Below the pieces are notes generated by a model. It made no database searches and had not been told where the DNA came from. It saw nothing but the letters and a program-made list of their open reading frames with translations. The translations under genes were made by a program, and so were the position numbers. A stretch of 64,000 bases of DNA, taken from positions 42,347,807 to 42,411,806 of the forward strand of contig OZ024862.1 in NCBI GenBank assembly GCA_964017155.1, in the 5' to 3' direction. The stretch comes from Oasisia sp. SBJ-2009. Lineage: Eukaryota > Annelida > Polychaeta > Sabellida > Siboglinidae. Below, one piece after another: positions 39,141 to 51,339 of this stretch. The stretch's first letter is position 1. Each line of letters opens with the position of its first letter.

Positions 39141-39147
39141 CTTTATA
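39141..39147 (-). promoter_or_regulatory. TATA box of the Cj0069-like gene
   Basis: The minus strand reads TATAAAG in a G+C-rich setting, about 100 bases before the ATG. This predicts a start site near 39113 and a 5' UTR of about 70 nt. Confidence 0.65.
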
Positions 39148-39149
39148 TC

Positions 39150-39600
39150 GAGCGCGCAGCCCGCTAAGGTCAGGTTCACGCAAGGTGAATGAGCCGCTCT
39201 GACCGTCGAGGTCGCTGACTGACTTTCTACGCACCGTCTGTCACGTAGACCTCGACGCAGCTCACCGCGGCAGCGTATATCGATTATCCCACGACAGTAA
39301 CCACTAACCAGCGATTCGTTAACGGATACTTAACGATTTTACGCCACCGAATATGATTACCAAGGCTGTGGCACATTGCTGTTTTATGTTAAGTAGCTGA
39401 TCAGCGCGATTTCTTGTTTCAAATGTTTTGTTTTATCGAAAATTTTGTAATGTTTGAGGTTTACAGTTCGTTATACCCGATGGTATTATGTTTATGATTA
39501 TATGTATGAGATTCAACGCTGTTTAATCAATAAACAAACATGTTATTTCAGCTAAATAGATATTAATATTATTATTATTATTAGGTTGTGCGGCGGTATG
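39150..39600 (+). other. Upstream flank of the Cj0069-like gene
   Basis: G+C-rich up to about 39290, then A+T-rich. No gene seen. Confidence 0.5.
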
Positions 39601-39654
39601 ATCGTGGATGCAGGATTAGATCATTGATCGACTCGGCGGGGAGGTGAGTGGGGG

Positions 39655-39800
39655 AGGAAAGAGGATACTGGTTGATTTGGTAGAGAGGACATTGGATAGA
39701 TTAGTGGAGGGGACATTGGTTGATTTAATAGAGAGGACATTGGCTGGTTTGGGGGAGAGGACATTGGTTGGTTTGGTATAGAGGACACTGGTGGACTTGA
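39655..39800 (+). repeat. Degenerate minisatellite
   Basis: About five units with core GAGAGGACATTGGTTG and a variable GTTTGGT spacer, period roughly 27 bp. Confidence 0.8.
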
Positions 39801-39829
39801 TAGGTCCAGCTATAGAGAACAACGATTAC

Positions 39830-40135
39830 CTATCGTTGGTTGACTGGTTTTAAATGAAACTCCGGAATGACGAGGGGCTGCCTATGGTTTATATTTTGCA
39901 AATGTTCGTGTCTTTGTCCCCGATGTTTTGAGTGAGGCTGGCATCATTATATTGTTCTGTTTGTGTTCATTCTTCGGTTTCAACGAATCCACATCCACAA
40001 AGGGGCAATGTAAAATCAGTGATAACGTATTATGTTGACTTTTTATCAATCCTTAAATCTTAAAATAATATAACAGACTCTCTGTATCAACGATTCATAT
40101 GTGTCATGTGTGTATGTATGTATGTATGTATGTTT

Positions 40136-40174
<39 letters not shown>

Positions 40175-40840
40175 AACAAACACAATATATATATATATAT
40201 AAACATAATATATATATACAACATAATTATATATATTAATTTAATTTTATATTGCATTTAACGTATGTTAAAAACGTTTTGTCCTAGAGGTTAATCCTTA
40301 GCGGAACTGCACAAGTGTATTTAAAACCAGTTCATCGAAGCATACATCCTGTACCATCCATAACATGTACACGCAATTATTATATTTAACAGGTGGGTGA
40401 CCGTGGGTTATTTGTCCGGAGGAGAGCTGTTACTGAACTGGTGTAGTTGGACACTAGTAATGGACAGTTCTGGAGGGAGGTATAGTCTAGATATCCCGTT
40501 ACACGACTATATCTGGCGCCTGGGCGACTAGTCCTGGTTACAATGCAAATAGCTTAGCGCTGTCTGGGAAGGCATTTGTAATCGAATCTATTCTGCAGAC
40601 AGCTGTTGTCATAGTAGGCCAAGGGACGTGGTGTCTACTAATATGTCAGGACACGTCAGGACATACTGGTCTCTGGGCGGTTCTGTGCTTTGTGACATTC
40701 AAAGGTTTACTAATATAATCCATAGTGTTTTATTAGCGCGAAAGCCACTGCAATAAATGTTTCGCGTGAATGTCAAAATCTATCAAACAGACAGCTAGAA
40801 AGGCAAATAAATATACAATGACAGAGAATTCGGAGATGTG
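39830..40840 (+). other. Intergenic with TA palindrome
   Basis: 40110-40240 holds (TATG)n and (TA)n, with GTTTGTTTATA mirrored by TATAAACAAAC, giving a hairpin-forming tract. No gene seen. Confidence 0.6.
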
Positions 40841-40845
40841 AATGA

Positions 40846-41010
40846 CTGAGTGAGTGAGTGAGTGAGTGAGTGAGTGAGTGAGTGAGTGAGTGAGTGAGTG
40901 AGTGAGTGAGTGAGTGAGTGAGTGAGTGAGTGAGTGAGTGAGTGAGTGAGTGAGTGAGTGAGTGAGTGAGTGAGTGAGTGAGTGAGTGAGTGAGTGAGTG
41001 AGTGAGTGAA
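40846..41010 (+). repeat. (GAGT)n tetranucleotide microsatellite
   Basis: About 40 nearly perfect GAGT units. Confidence 0.97.
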
Positions 41011-41014
41011 TTAG

Positions 41015-44000
41015 TGGGGTATTTACAAACAACTGTTAATTACGTATAATTTGTGAAACCATGATTAGACTAGGTCTACAATAATTATAGAGAGCAAACA
41101 TTAATTAATGTTTCAAATTTGACAAGGTTTGTCGAAGATGGCGGTGTTCTAAATGTGTTTTAAAGACCACATTAGTTTGTTTTTACAGTATACTTTGAAT
41201 ATCCGTGAACATGTTCATCAAGTTGGAAGTATATTACTCAACAACAAAATAATTAGTTGTGTAATCATGACATTTGCTTGAGTAGTATACCTTGACCATT
41301 ATAATTTATTATGTTTCCGGGCGAGAACCGTCTTTCCACTACATGCTGACTGACTAGATCTAACGGTCGAATTCCATGTTTTAATGTGGTTCAATTGGCC
41401 GTAAATATATTTGGGATGCCTAAAGATCTAACAGTGTACTGTTAATTTATCATGATGTTATAATACGACCGATGAAAACTTTTGTTTTATTAATTTAGGT
41501 AACTGCCACCATACTTTAGCAGGAAGCACGCTTAACTGCTAATTGCTTGAATGACAACGAATTAGAAAGGTCGAATTAATTATGACAATGACATATTTCT
41601 ACGCAATATGGAAGATGTCATTTAATTGGTGTAATGCTAAACATCGAATTGCGTGAGTAGATAGTAAATTAATTATTCCTAGTACTAGATTATACATTTT
41701 GAAAATCAAATGTGGTCTTTAATTAAGACCGGTGAATTCATAGAAACAGCTCCCCATTAAAGAGTTTTATTTGGGCGATCCACCATCGTCCCCAACTCAC
41801 CCATCGTGTCATCAAATATAGGCAACATCATTTCAAAGGACGTTTGCCTCAGAGCAGTGGCCCGCCTCAGCCGTTGTCTTACCACCTCGCCCGAGTGACA
41901 GTTAAAAGAATTATCAGCTGGGTACGATGCCATTTTAAAAGAGTAATCATATCTATTCAATCTCAGTAAGATAATTAGACCTATTACCCTGTGTCTGTAT
42001 GTTCTGTTTTACCACCAGTTCATCAACGCCAGTGTTTTAGAGTAAGTGCGGAAAGGACTATAGTATAGGTCGCGCGACTGTGGAAAAGACTATAGCTGGG
42101 TCATCCGTAATTGCCCTATCAAAGCGGACGCTCTGATGTCACAGCTCACTGACCGTTGAGTGGGCGGACGGATTGAGTAACGCTCAAACCGCGGATGACC
42201 TCATCTGGCCGCACAATAACGAGCGTGGCCTCAATCGCTGCCCACCGTGACGTCAGTGGGTGGGTGACCCCGGATAGACGCTGCGAAATTGCGCCACAGT
42301 GACATCGTGACAACGGGATGTTGGCTCATCCGTAATTAGTGGCGTTCGGGTTCGTTGACATTCACAAGTCACAGTGTCCGCGAGGGCAGGTGTGATTACA
42401 CAACTCGCAATACAATACACTTTTCGGTTTACAGTAAAGTAGTAATACTAAACAGTAACTATAACTGAATAATTATTAAGAAGAAGAATACGTCTATCTA
42501 ATTCCCTAGTGTAGTAGCGCGTCAAATTGAGCAATACTCAAATAAATTAAATGACACGTATACGTGTTTCGTTTAGTAAACAAGCTTTCGAATTAATATT
42601 GGTTCTGGACTCGTAGTATCACGTAAGTCTAAACCTAAAATAAGCTACTGACATATCCGATCTACACCCGCGTTCGTTCCTATCTTCCGTAAGGTATACC
42701 ACCACTCGTGAGTTGCGATTAAAACGTTATTAGGCTTATGATAAGTTACCAACTTTACTTTATTGATTTCCATTATTATCTTATCAAACAACGGTTTACT
42801 ACTATAATGTAGACCTACGTATAATGTCGTATGTATGCTCTTGAGTATATGCACCTACACATAATTACATATAAACGCGCGCCCGCGCCTCCCCCCCCCC
42901 CCCCATGCACAATCAAACATGTCATGAACTACAATCTAATAACTACTAAGACAACGTTGTTATTGTTGTTACACAACAACAACAACCAATTGTGGCCGTT
43001 CATAAACAAATAGCAGGTGCAAAACCATCTTAATTCATTCTAAACTTATTCGGATCAACTGTGGAACGAATTTAGTGGAACTGTCCGAGAAATGAGTACA
43101 CGTAGAGTAGTTGTTTTCGACACATGCTCCGCGGGGCTAAACGCTCGTTATGTAAGTAGTCATTAAATCCTATTGCACGACGTTCCATTATATTTACGGT
43201 CGGTAAGACGGCCAATCAGTTCGGCTGATCCTATTGTCAATACAAATATAGCTCAGGCGCAGCCGTCTGGCACTGGAACTGAATTTGATTGAATGGATAG
43301 ATGATCCGATTTCTTGATTGTTTATGCAGCGTACATGTGTATTCATATCTAATGACACCCAAATATACAGACCACTGGACGGTGTTTCTGGATAGATCAA
43401 TATGTACGGTGGACTTGAATGTGATTATCAAAGCAAGCCGCCGTGGAGGTGTGTAGGACTGAGCGAGGTCAAGCGAATGGCATTGAAGTTAAACGTCCAT
43501 TTATCACTCTATTCAAACGTCATGGAATTCTCCACAGTCTTTTTCTCCATTTGACGTGCTGCTCAAAAGTTGTTCGCTAGTATGTTAGTTAATAATATTT
43601 TATTAAGGAAAAAAGCACCCAGATTTGAATCTGTTTTTTATTTGATAGGTGGAATCATCACGTTCGCGTGTTGAATTTACAATGTGTGAGATTACTCCAT
43701 CTTCGTCGGAGCGATAGCAATCTGTAAAGCTTTTCAACGTCAACATCTTATTTCTGGTTAAATAAATATCCCACCATCCAAGCCTGGTCGCATTAGTATT
43801 ATCTGCGAACAAACTTTACAGAGGGTTTGCTTGCTGATCTCTTCTGTCTTAGACATGGTGACTCCGGCCCCACACCGTGACTGTCGGTCAGCGAGGATTC
43901 AAGTGCAGTGTTCGCCTAAGTGTATCAAGCGATATAGATCAGTTAGATCAACTATACTTTAAAAATAATTTGAAGTCGGCGTCGTGAAGGAATTATGCTA

Positions 44001-47000
44001 TATTGTAATGTGATGTTGTTAATGAAACGTATATTTGAGTACATATGTATATTTAATTAAACTCTACAATTTACATACGAATAGAACGTTTCATTGTAGA
44101 TTATTACAACTAAAACGTACCTCTAAGTTGTGAGGTTTCGAGGTACACCCTACGTGAAAATGTATACGATACGTTAGGTGAAATGGTGTATTTATATATT
44201 TAATAGGCTTGTTAACCAAAGCATAAAACTCCAGTTGGCATATGGACATGGACATATTTGGCTTAATTATTTATAGCGATCCCTTAATTACCATACTTGT
44301 ACAACAAGAAATGCTTAATTTAGTAATTGAGAAAGATTGAGGGATAACATTAAGAAATCGATGATCCGAATCAAAGCCAAACTCACACATTAGGCAATTT
44401 CTCCAGTTATTTAAAACGTTCTATGTTTTCCCCAAAATGTATGTGATTCTCATCTACCCCTACGCGCTTGACCCCAACCCAAATAAACATGGAGCCAATA
44501 ATAGCATCGGTGTCAAACTATCGTCTGGAACTCGTTGCTTTGGCTGACATTATTATTAAACCTTCTTTAAACGCACACATATACGCTTGTAGGAGTAACT
44601 TGAACTTGCCACTGGTGACGTTAGTGTTTCAGATTAACAATGACAGTGCGTTGTGCTGATAATTCACGGGTCGATGCCTGTCGTTGAACCGAAGTTATCT
44701 AGAAGCCGAAGGACGTAAACATCCTCCACGCGGTGACGAACATTAGCGCACCAGGGGTAGTGGCAACGAACGTCGGACAAGTTGTGGACAGGGTAATTAA
44801 TGACACATTCACTGGACTGTACGACCTGCCAAGGGACACAGCCTATAGGGGCACGCGCAGTCCTGCACGTACCAAAGCCAGACGGTCATATTCGGTTTGT
44901 GTTGCTGAAATCATTACATAAACATAACTATGTACAATATACTTGTAACGGAATTTTGTTATTATAGAAATGCGGTAAACTTCTGCCTTGAAAATCACCA
45001 AGTACTAAAACCAGATAATATCGTCCAAATATTAATATGACATAAAAAGAAATTAAACCAGTTACAAGAAAGAGCCACACGCTTCAAACGGCTTGCGGAC
45101 AAGGAAACCTTTGGCTTATGGATAGTCCGACAACTTTCCACCTACTTATTATCCGCCCTCGCCAGAAGTATTCACACTGTTAGCATTAATATAACTGTCA
45201 CTTAATTTGCTCCTGTCATGTATTGTCCTCTGAGAGAATGAGTACTTTTTCATATCCAACTTACACTGTTCCTATCTGTTCCTATACTAATACTACATTT
45301 GTGCCCTCAGGTTATACTGCAATTTTTCAGTAACAAAATTATTATTATTTCTATCAACAACCTTATATCCATTCAATATCTTAAAACACTTCTGACCCAT
45401 ATTAATCGTCTAGTCTCTAGTGTTGATGTTCCAATTCATGCCGATCATTCATCCAAAACAATTCGTCTAGCTGTTTGGATCGATGGTATTCCCGGGTAAG
45501 TTTCTTCTCCGAAAATATCTTTTTTCATTAGAGTCAATAGACAAATTGACAATCATTTGGATAGCTTCCATGAGGAGATCGTAAACGATGTATGTTATTA
45601 TGATGTGAATTTGAAACAGTTTTTCGCGTCACCAGAAGTTGCTAAAGTAAATGAACCCACGTTTGATATGAACCATAACACATTATAAACAATAGAATAA
45701 CGTTTCTAAGAACTACATGCGCTACGTTTCTTCCATTAGGTCAAGTGTCGGGGGCAGCTCTAGAGAGGTCAGTCTTGGGAGAGACCGCCCGGAGGTCATC
45801 TATGGGGAAGCACACAACATTCCAACCATTGTACCACCTGCGGCTCCAAATCACATCCACTCCGTTGTCGCTCCAAAAACCGGGAGCGGGCACGTAACGT
45901 TAACAACATCTACGGAAAGTTACAAATTCCACAGTAGACCCGACTGCTCGGTCGGTGGCTTTGGGGACAGGTGACAGCATCGCAACTGTTCAATGTAGGC
46001 CAAGAGAACAGGCAAACTATGTTAATTAGTCGGGGATTACCGAGAAACACAGCCATCTCGTTAAAAGGTCATGTTGACATGCTTCAAATACGTTTCAGGC
46101 AAGGATAAGCTATTTATAGGTCTATTTTTTCAACAGCAACCTTTTACGGTACTCCACGTCTATTGTAGATCTCTTGGCTGAACCGGATGTTAGCACTTGT
46201 CTGTGAGTTGTCTTTGTATGCAGTCCAAATATACATAGCAAGAACTAAAATTATACTAAAATTAAGTGTTTCTGGCTGTCCTTGGAAGATGATAAATATG
46301 CACAACCAAAGTCATATTAATAGACTATATCGCGTTATATACTTGATAAAAGTAGACCGTAGAGGGAGCATTGCTATAGATCTAAGCCTTTTGTTCCTTG
46401 TCGATCAGAGGTCTACCATTTATAGCGATTAAAGAGTCCTGCCAGTTCCACACGTTACATGTGACGCAACACTTAAATACCTAATTTAGAAAACGAGTGT
46501 AGGTCACGCATGAAGGACCCAAGCAAGGGGTGTGTTGAACATTTGCCCCACCCCCATCACGGCCCCATTTTGCATAGTCGAAGATGCTTCGATTTGGAAC
46601 AGTTCAACCCCGGCGTTTCCCTTAAACATCTAGACACCAATAAACATATTTATTAACGTGCATATATAACATTGTGGTTGCGGTTAATTAGGTAGTAGGC
46701 AAAATAAAAAGAACAGTTGGTTTATTTAAATTGGTCTGGGAAAGTGCGGTGCAAAAATATCCGAGGATAAGTCTATCCTGGGAATCAACCATGCTGTTGC
46801 CGCATAGGATGAACAACAGAATACGGCTTCCGGGATGTAATATGGCGGTGGCTGTTGTTCCGCTCGGTAGTCAACGACTGTGTGCGCCACCTGCTGGTCA
46901 GTTCTTACAGTAGACGCATTGATTTCTTTTGTAGAACAATCATGAATATAACACTAGGCCCTACTACTGTCAGGTAAGGCCACATTATGAAGTGGCTTTA

Positions 47001-48350
47001 TGGTAAATCCACCGTAATCTGCTAATGAAGGTAAAACTGGGCCAGACGTGTTTTACATAAATATTATAATCGGTATTAGGCGTATTCCTGAATAATGACC
47101 CGATTAAATAAAAGACTTTTGTTCCGCCGGTTCGACCAAGTGCGTCTGCGGTCTTTACGTGATGCAGATTAATAACACCACAGAGCTTGTATTAAGCTAG
47201 AGCCAGCGGTTGATTGGTCTATACAAAGCAAAACTCGGTCCTAACAAAGATTAAACGTACTGTATCATGAACTAAAGAGTCCTGCCAGTTCCAGATCACT
47301 ATAAATTATATTCAAAACAGGTGACCTTGCATATCCGTCGCGTTTGTACAACTACGGACCTATTCAGGCATGACAAATCAAGATTACGGAGAAAGTCGAA
47401 ATTCAAAGCTAGGTTGATTAAAATAGATTTCATGGAAATGTAAGAATAAGATTAATGTTTAAGCATTATGAATTACTCCCACTCCGCATGTGACACGTCG
47501 TCACGCTGCCCTATGGACACTCAGCCCCATTACCGTATCTACGAAATGGATGGCACCTTTAAAAAAAATCAACATAACGTATCAAAATTAATCAAATAAG
47601 ACTGGGTACGAAGTTATCAAAAATATATCCGTGGTGTATACTCGTTAGCACTGCTGAGGACTTGATTCGCGTTTCTTCTTTCGAACACCATCGTGTATTC
47701 TCTCTGAAACCTTCAGCCACGACTATTAATTGTACATAAATATTCATAGCTGTTTTTAACGAAACGTTCATTTACTCGGCTGAATGTATTCAAGCAACGA
47801 CGCGACAACGGGAATGTCTACACTTCACGAAAACAGACAGACGATACAAGTCCAGACTCTTCACTGATAGTACAATACACTAATCACCGCTCTCGTGCGC
47901 CGTTTCACAGCCCATTCATGTGTCTCCGTGTGGTGGCATATTTTGTTACACACGCATACGAGAAAAAAACTTTATGTTTAACGCATCTTAACGTCCTTCA
48001 AATCAATTCGTAGAAATGTCTATTAAGGACACTTAGTCAATCTCTTCAGGGGACGCGCGGACAAAGATCACTCATAAATTGATTGACTTAATTTATTCAT
48101 CGAAATGCCAGGGTTGATTGGTTTGCCTGATTATTGATTAGTTCACCAGCTCATTTGTTATAAAAATACGCATGTTGGTACGATTGATTCGATCAATAAT
48201 TGTTCAGCCACGTGGATTCATAATATAAGTTAATTAATTCAAATGTTACAGCAAATGCTGCTCGTTGGGAATTGGCGCGCGAAGTGTCCAGCTTTTACTA
48301 AAACAATCTTCACGACGAACAAGGGGATACACGTTGAGGAACAACCAGGA
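41015..48350 (+). other. Seven-kb intergenic region, no gene seen
   Basis: A+T-rich DNA with short chance frames on both strands. A C-run lies at 42890-42904. A 21-base phrase is present twice, at 46430 and 47273. I recognise no coding exon or transposon here. Confidence 0.5.
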
Positions 48351-48354
48351 GGAG

Positions 48355-49270
48355 AGGGAGCGGGAGCGGGAGCGGGAGCGGGAGCGGGAGCGGGAGCGGG
48401 AGCGGGAGCGGGAGCGGGAGCGGGAGCGGGAGCGGGAGGGAGGGAGGGAGGGAGCGGGAGCGGGAGCGGGAGCGGGAGCGGGAGCGGGAGCGGGAGCGGG
48501 AGCGGGAGCGGGAGCGGGAGCGGGAGCGGGAGCGGGAGCGGGAGCGGGAGCGGGAGGGAGGGAGGGAGGGAGGGAGGGAGGGAGAGGGAGGGAGGGAGCG
48601 GGAGCGGGAGCGGGAGCGGGAGCGGGAGCGGGAGCGGGAGCGGGAGCGGGAGCGGGAGCGGGAGCGGGAGCGGGAGCGGGAGCGGGAGCGGGAGCGGGAG
48701 CGGGAGCGGGAGCGGGAGCGGGAGCGGGAGCGGGAGCGGGAGCGGGAGCGGGAGCGGGAGCGGGAGCGGGAGCGGGAGCGGGAGCGGGAGCGGGAGCGGG
48801 AGCGGGAGCGGGAGCGGGAGCGGGAGCGGGAGCGGGAGCGGGAGCGGGAGCGGGAGCGGGAGCGGGAGCGGGAGCGGGAGCGGGAGCGGGAGCGGGAGCG
48901 GGAGCGGGAGCGGGAGCGGGAGCGGGAGCGGGAGCGGGAGCGGGAGCGGGAGCGGGAGCGGGAGCGGGAGCGGGAGCGGGAGGGAGGGAGGGAGGGAGGG
49001 AGGGAGGGAGGGAGGGAGGGAGGGAGGGAGGGAGGGAGGGAGGGAGGGAGGGAGGGAGGGAGGGAGGGAGGGAGGGAGGGAGGGAGGGAGGGAGGGAGGG
49101 AGGGAGGGAGGGAGGGAGGGAGGGAGGGAGGGAGGGAGGGAGGGAGGGAGGGAGGGAGGGAGGGAGGGAGGGAGGGAGGGAGGGAGGGAGGGAGGGAGGG
49201 AGGGAGGGAGGGAGGGAGGGAGGGAGGGAGGGAGGGAGGGAGGGAGGGAGGGAGGGAGGGAGGGAGGGAG
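48355..49270 (+). repeat. GGGAGC/GGGA satellite, about 0.9 kb
   Basis: Blocks of GGGAGC hexamers (about 48355-48437, 48451-48552, 48597-48981) alternate with GGGA tetramers (48433-48452, 48552-48597, 48981-49270). The strand is purine-rich with GGG every four to six bases, so it can form G-quadruplexes and triplexes. The ORFs of 320-370 codons that cross it on both strands are artefacts of periodicity. Confidence 0.97.
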
Positions 49271-49274
49271 ACAG

Positions 49275-49950
49275 ACAGCACTCGCGTGACTATATATTAC
49301 GACACTAGTCTGTGTCAATGTAATCCGTGATCGCGCAAAACCGACATTGATTATCATTGATCAGGAGCTGGTGAATCACGCATGGCTTCCACCGACGCGA
49401 CAGCCTTCTAGACTAAGTCCGCCACCGCTCACTGAAGTATTTATTATAGATACGACACAACTCGTTTGTGGAACTTGTTTCGTCGCGCGAGATCACGGCC
49501 ACAAATAGAACACATAACTCAATAATCCACAGGGATTAATGATTAGCGATGCCAGTCCGCGCACGAGATTTAGCCGACACTGCGGGATGTGAATAGTGGC
49601 GACATCTGGTGAATGCTTGTTACACTAAACAATGTAGTGCATACTGCCTCATTAATGATACTAGCCACATAGATGTGGAATTTGGCCGTGCTATGCATGC
49701 GCTAGTATTACGAAATAGATCAATATAAATAAATTAGTTTTGGCGGGCTTCAACGTGGTTGCATTTGTACGTTTTGCTTGCCCCCAGACTGTAACACAAA
49801 TATAAAAATTTTAATTGATATAGTTCATGAACTTGGCATTGGCACTATCACAACGGTTACGCTATGCCAATTTTTTAACTAGTACATTTAGGAGAACTTA
49901 TAATTTGTTTAATTAAGTTGGTTTTATGTGATGATCCATATAATTCAATC
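49275..49950 (+). other. Intergenic, nothing recognised
   Basis: No gene or repeat supported. Confidence 0.5.
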
Positions 49951-49956
49951 CCAAAA

Positions 49957-50292
49957 TTAATGTGATGAAAGACAAGCATAATATAGTTGTCTTACCATAT
50001 CAGCATCTTTGAAGGAGGCCATATGATAGAATACTCCCGACAGTTTAGAAACCTTTGAACAGAGTTCCTTAATATGTTCAGACCATGATATCTTACAGTC
50101 TAGATAAATGCCCAGATATTGGGTTGAATTAGCCCTTTCAGTGAGTTTGCTCTGCGGCAGCAATGGTACGACTTCACTTTCTACGTGTTTATAAAATATT
50201 GTATAGCATGTCATACTCAGAGTCAGAGTTAGCTGATATCGAAACCAGACGCTAAACGATTCTAACTTCTCCGTAGCGATAGATGTATGCAT
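49957..50292 (-). mobile_element. Non-LTR reverse transcriptase fragment (reverse)
   Basis: A 111-codon frame reads like the region after the FADD motif of jockey-type RTs: FSVWFRYQLTLTLSMTCYTI, then ANSTQYLGIYLDCKISWSEH and KELCSKVSKLSGVFYHMA. YLGIYLD...W..HI is the conserved block. Both ends are cut off. Confidence 0.8.
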
Positions 50293-50299
50293 ACAGTCT

Positions 50300-50432
50300 C
50301 AGTGCCATCCAGTGTCACCGAGTGTCACCGTATGCCACCGAGTGTCACCGTGTGTCATCGAGTGTCACCCCGTGTCACCGTGTGTCACCGTATGTCACCC
50401 AGTGTCACCGAGTGTCACCGTGTATCACCATG
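50300..50432 (+). repeat. 10-bp tandem repeat
   Basis: About thirteen copies of AGTGTCACCG with variants. Confidence 0.9.
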
Positions 50433-50559
50433 CCCGTGCGACCACCGCCGGGAGGAGGCAATGATAGGAAATGTAAAGATTGGTGCCCGTACGCAGATTT
50501 ACCATTACACTAAATCTACAATATAGCAAGCGAGACTACAAAGTAGCTGCCGATGATAC

Positions 50560-50845
50560 ATGGTAGCTGGATGACTGCTTAACCACATCTAGCAGCAGCT
50601 CACCAGAGGACAACCCAACACCCTCATCCTGCCTCACTCGAGGACAACCCAACACCCTCATCCTGCCTCACTCGAGGACAACCCAACACCCTCATCCTGC
50701 CTCACTCGAGGACGAACGCACACCTGCACATTCTACCGCTCAGCCTTCTGACTGTGGAATAAGATCCCCGACAGAGTGTCCTCGGCCAGAACCCTCACAA
50801 CCTTCAAAGAAGCAGTTGAGGTCTGGGTCAAAAACGACACCTAGA
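50560..50845 (+). mobile_element. 3' tail of a LINE with internal triplication
   Basis: One frame reads RTHTCTFYRSAF, a stop, then LWNKIPDRVSSARTLTTFKE and AVEVWVKND, the usual tail of CR1/L2-like RTs (R-..F-R-...WN-LP..V). Just before it, a 34-bp segment (GAGGACAACCCAACACCCTC) occurs three times. Confidence 0.7.
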
Positions 50846-50849
50846 TCAA

Positions 50850-51335
50850 CACATTTCAAAAACTCGGACAAATAATATATAAAACACTGTTTTTAATCAA
50901 CGGTTTTAAAGCGTGGAATGTTCCTCTACATAGTTACAGAGGTAACCAGAAGAAGAAGACGACGACGACGACGACGACGATAACGAAGATGAAGGCAGCC
51001 TTAAAACTCATCGATTTATTACGGCGTAGGCCTACACACTGCAAAAACATTTTGGTTCTAATTTATTCAATTTTATTTTATCTAACCGCTGGAAGAACAT
51101 GTTAAGTACATAGCAATGGTTTTCCTTTTAATCTACCGATTTGTATACACTGTTATTATGTTAATCCCTGTATTTATTATTTAAGTTATGCAAAATGTTT
51201 ACTATTTGTAGTATAGTTTTATTTAAAGCGCTACGAACGTTGTAGATATTATAATAAATTATAAAGATTATTATCATCAGGCATATTACATTTAGAGTTA
51301 TACTAGGTGAAATTCCACCTGTACACCAGTTTGAT
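50850..51335 (+). other. Intergenic, nothing recognised
   Basis: A short (GAC)n near 50957 and A+T-rich DNA. No gene seen. Confidence 0.5.
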
Positions 51336-51339
51336 AACA

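Noticed and set aside
38296..39234. Start of the Cj0069-like protein at the upstream Met (39234)
   Set aside because: That extension would cross the TATA box and predicted start site and has no family counterpart. The ATG at 39042 has a good context and a conserved N-terminus.
41757..41960. 67-codon minus-strand frame (GEVVRQRLRRATALRQTSF)
   Set aside because: Looks somewhat protein-like, but no homology, splice signals or neighbours support it.
48239..49357. Frames of 323-372 codons on both strands (Gly-Ser, Ala-Gly, Pro-Leu repeats)
   Set aside because: A translation of the GGGAGC/GGGA satellite. Open frames in several phases on both strands show periodicity and not coding.
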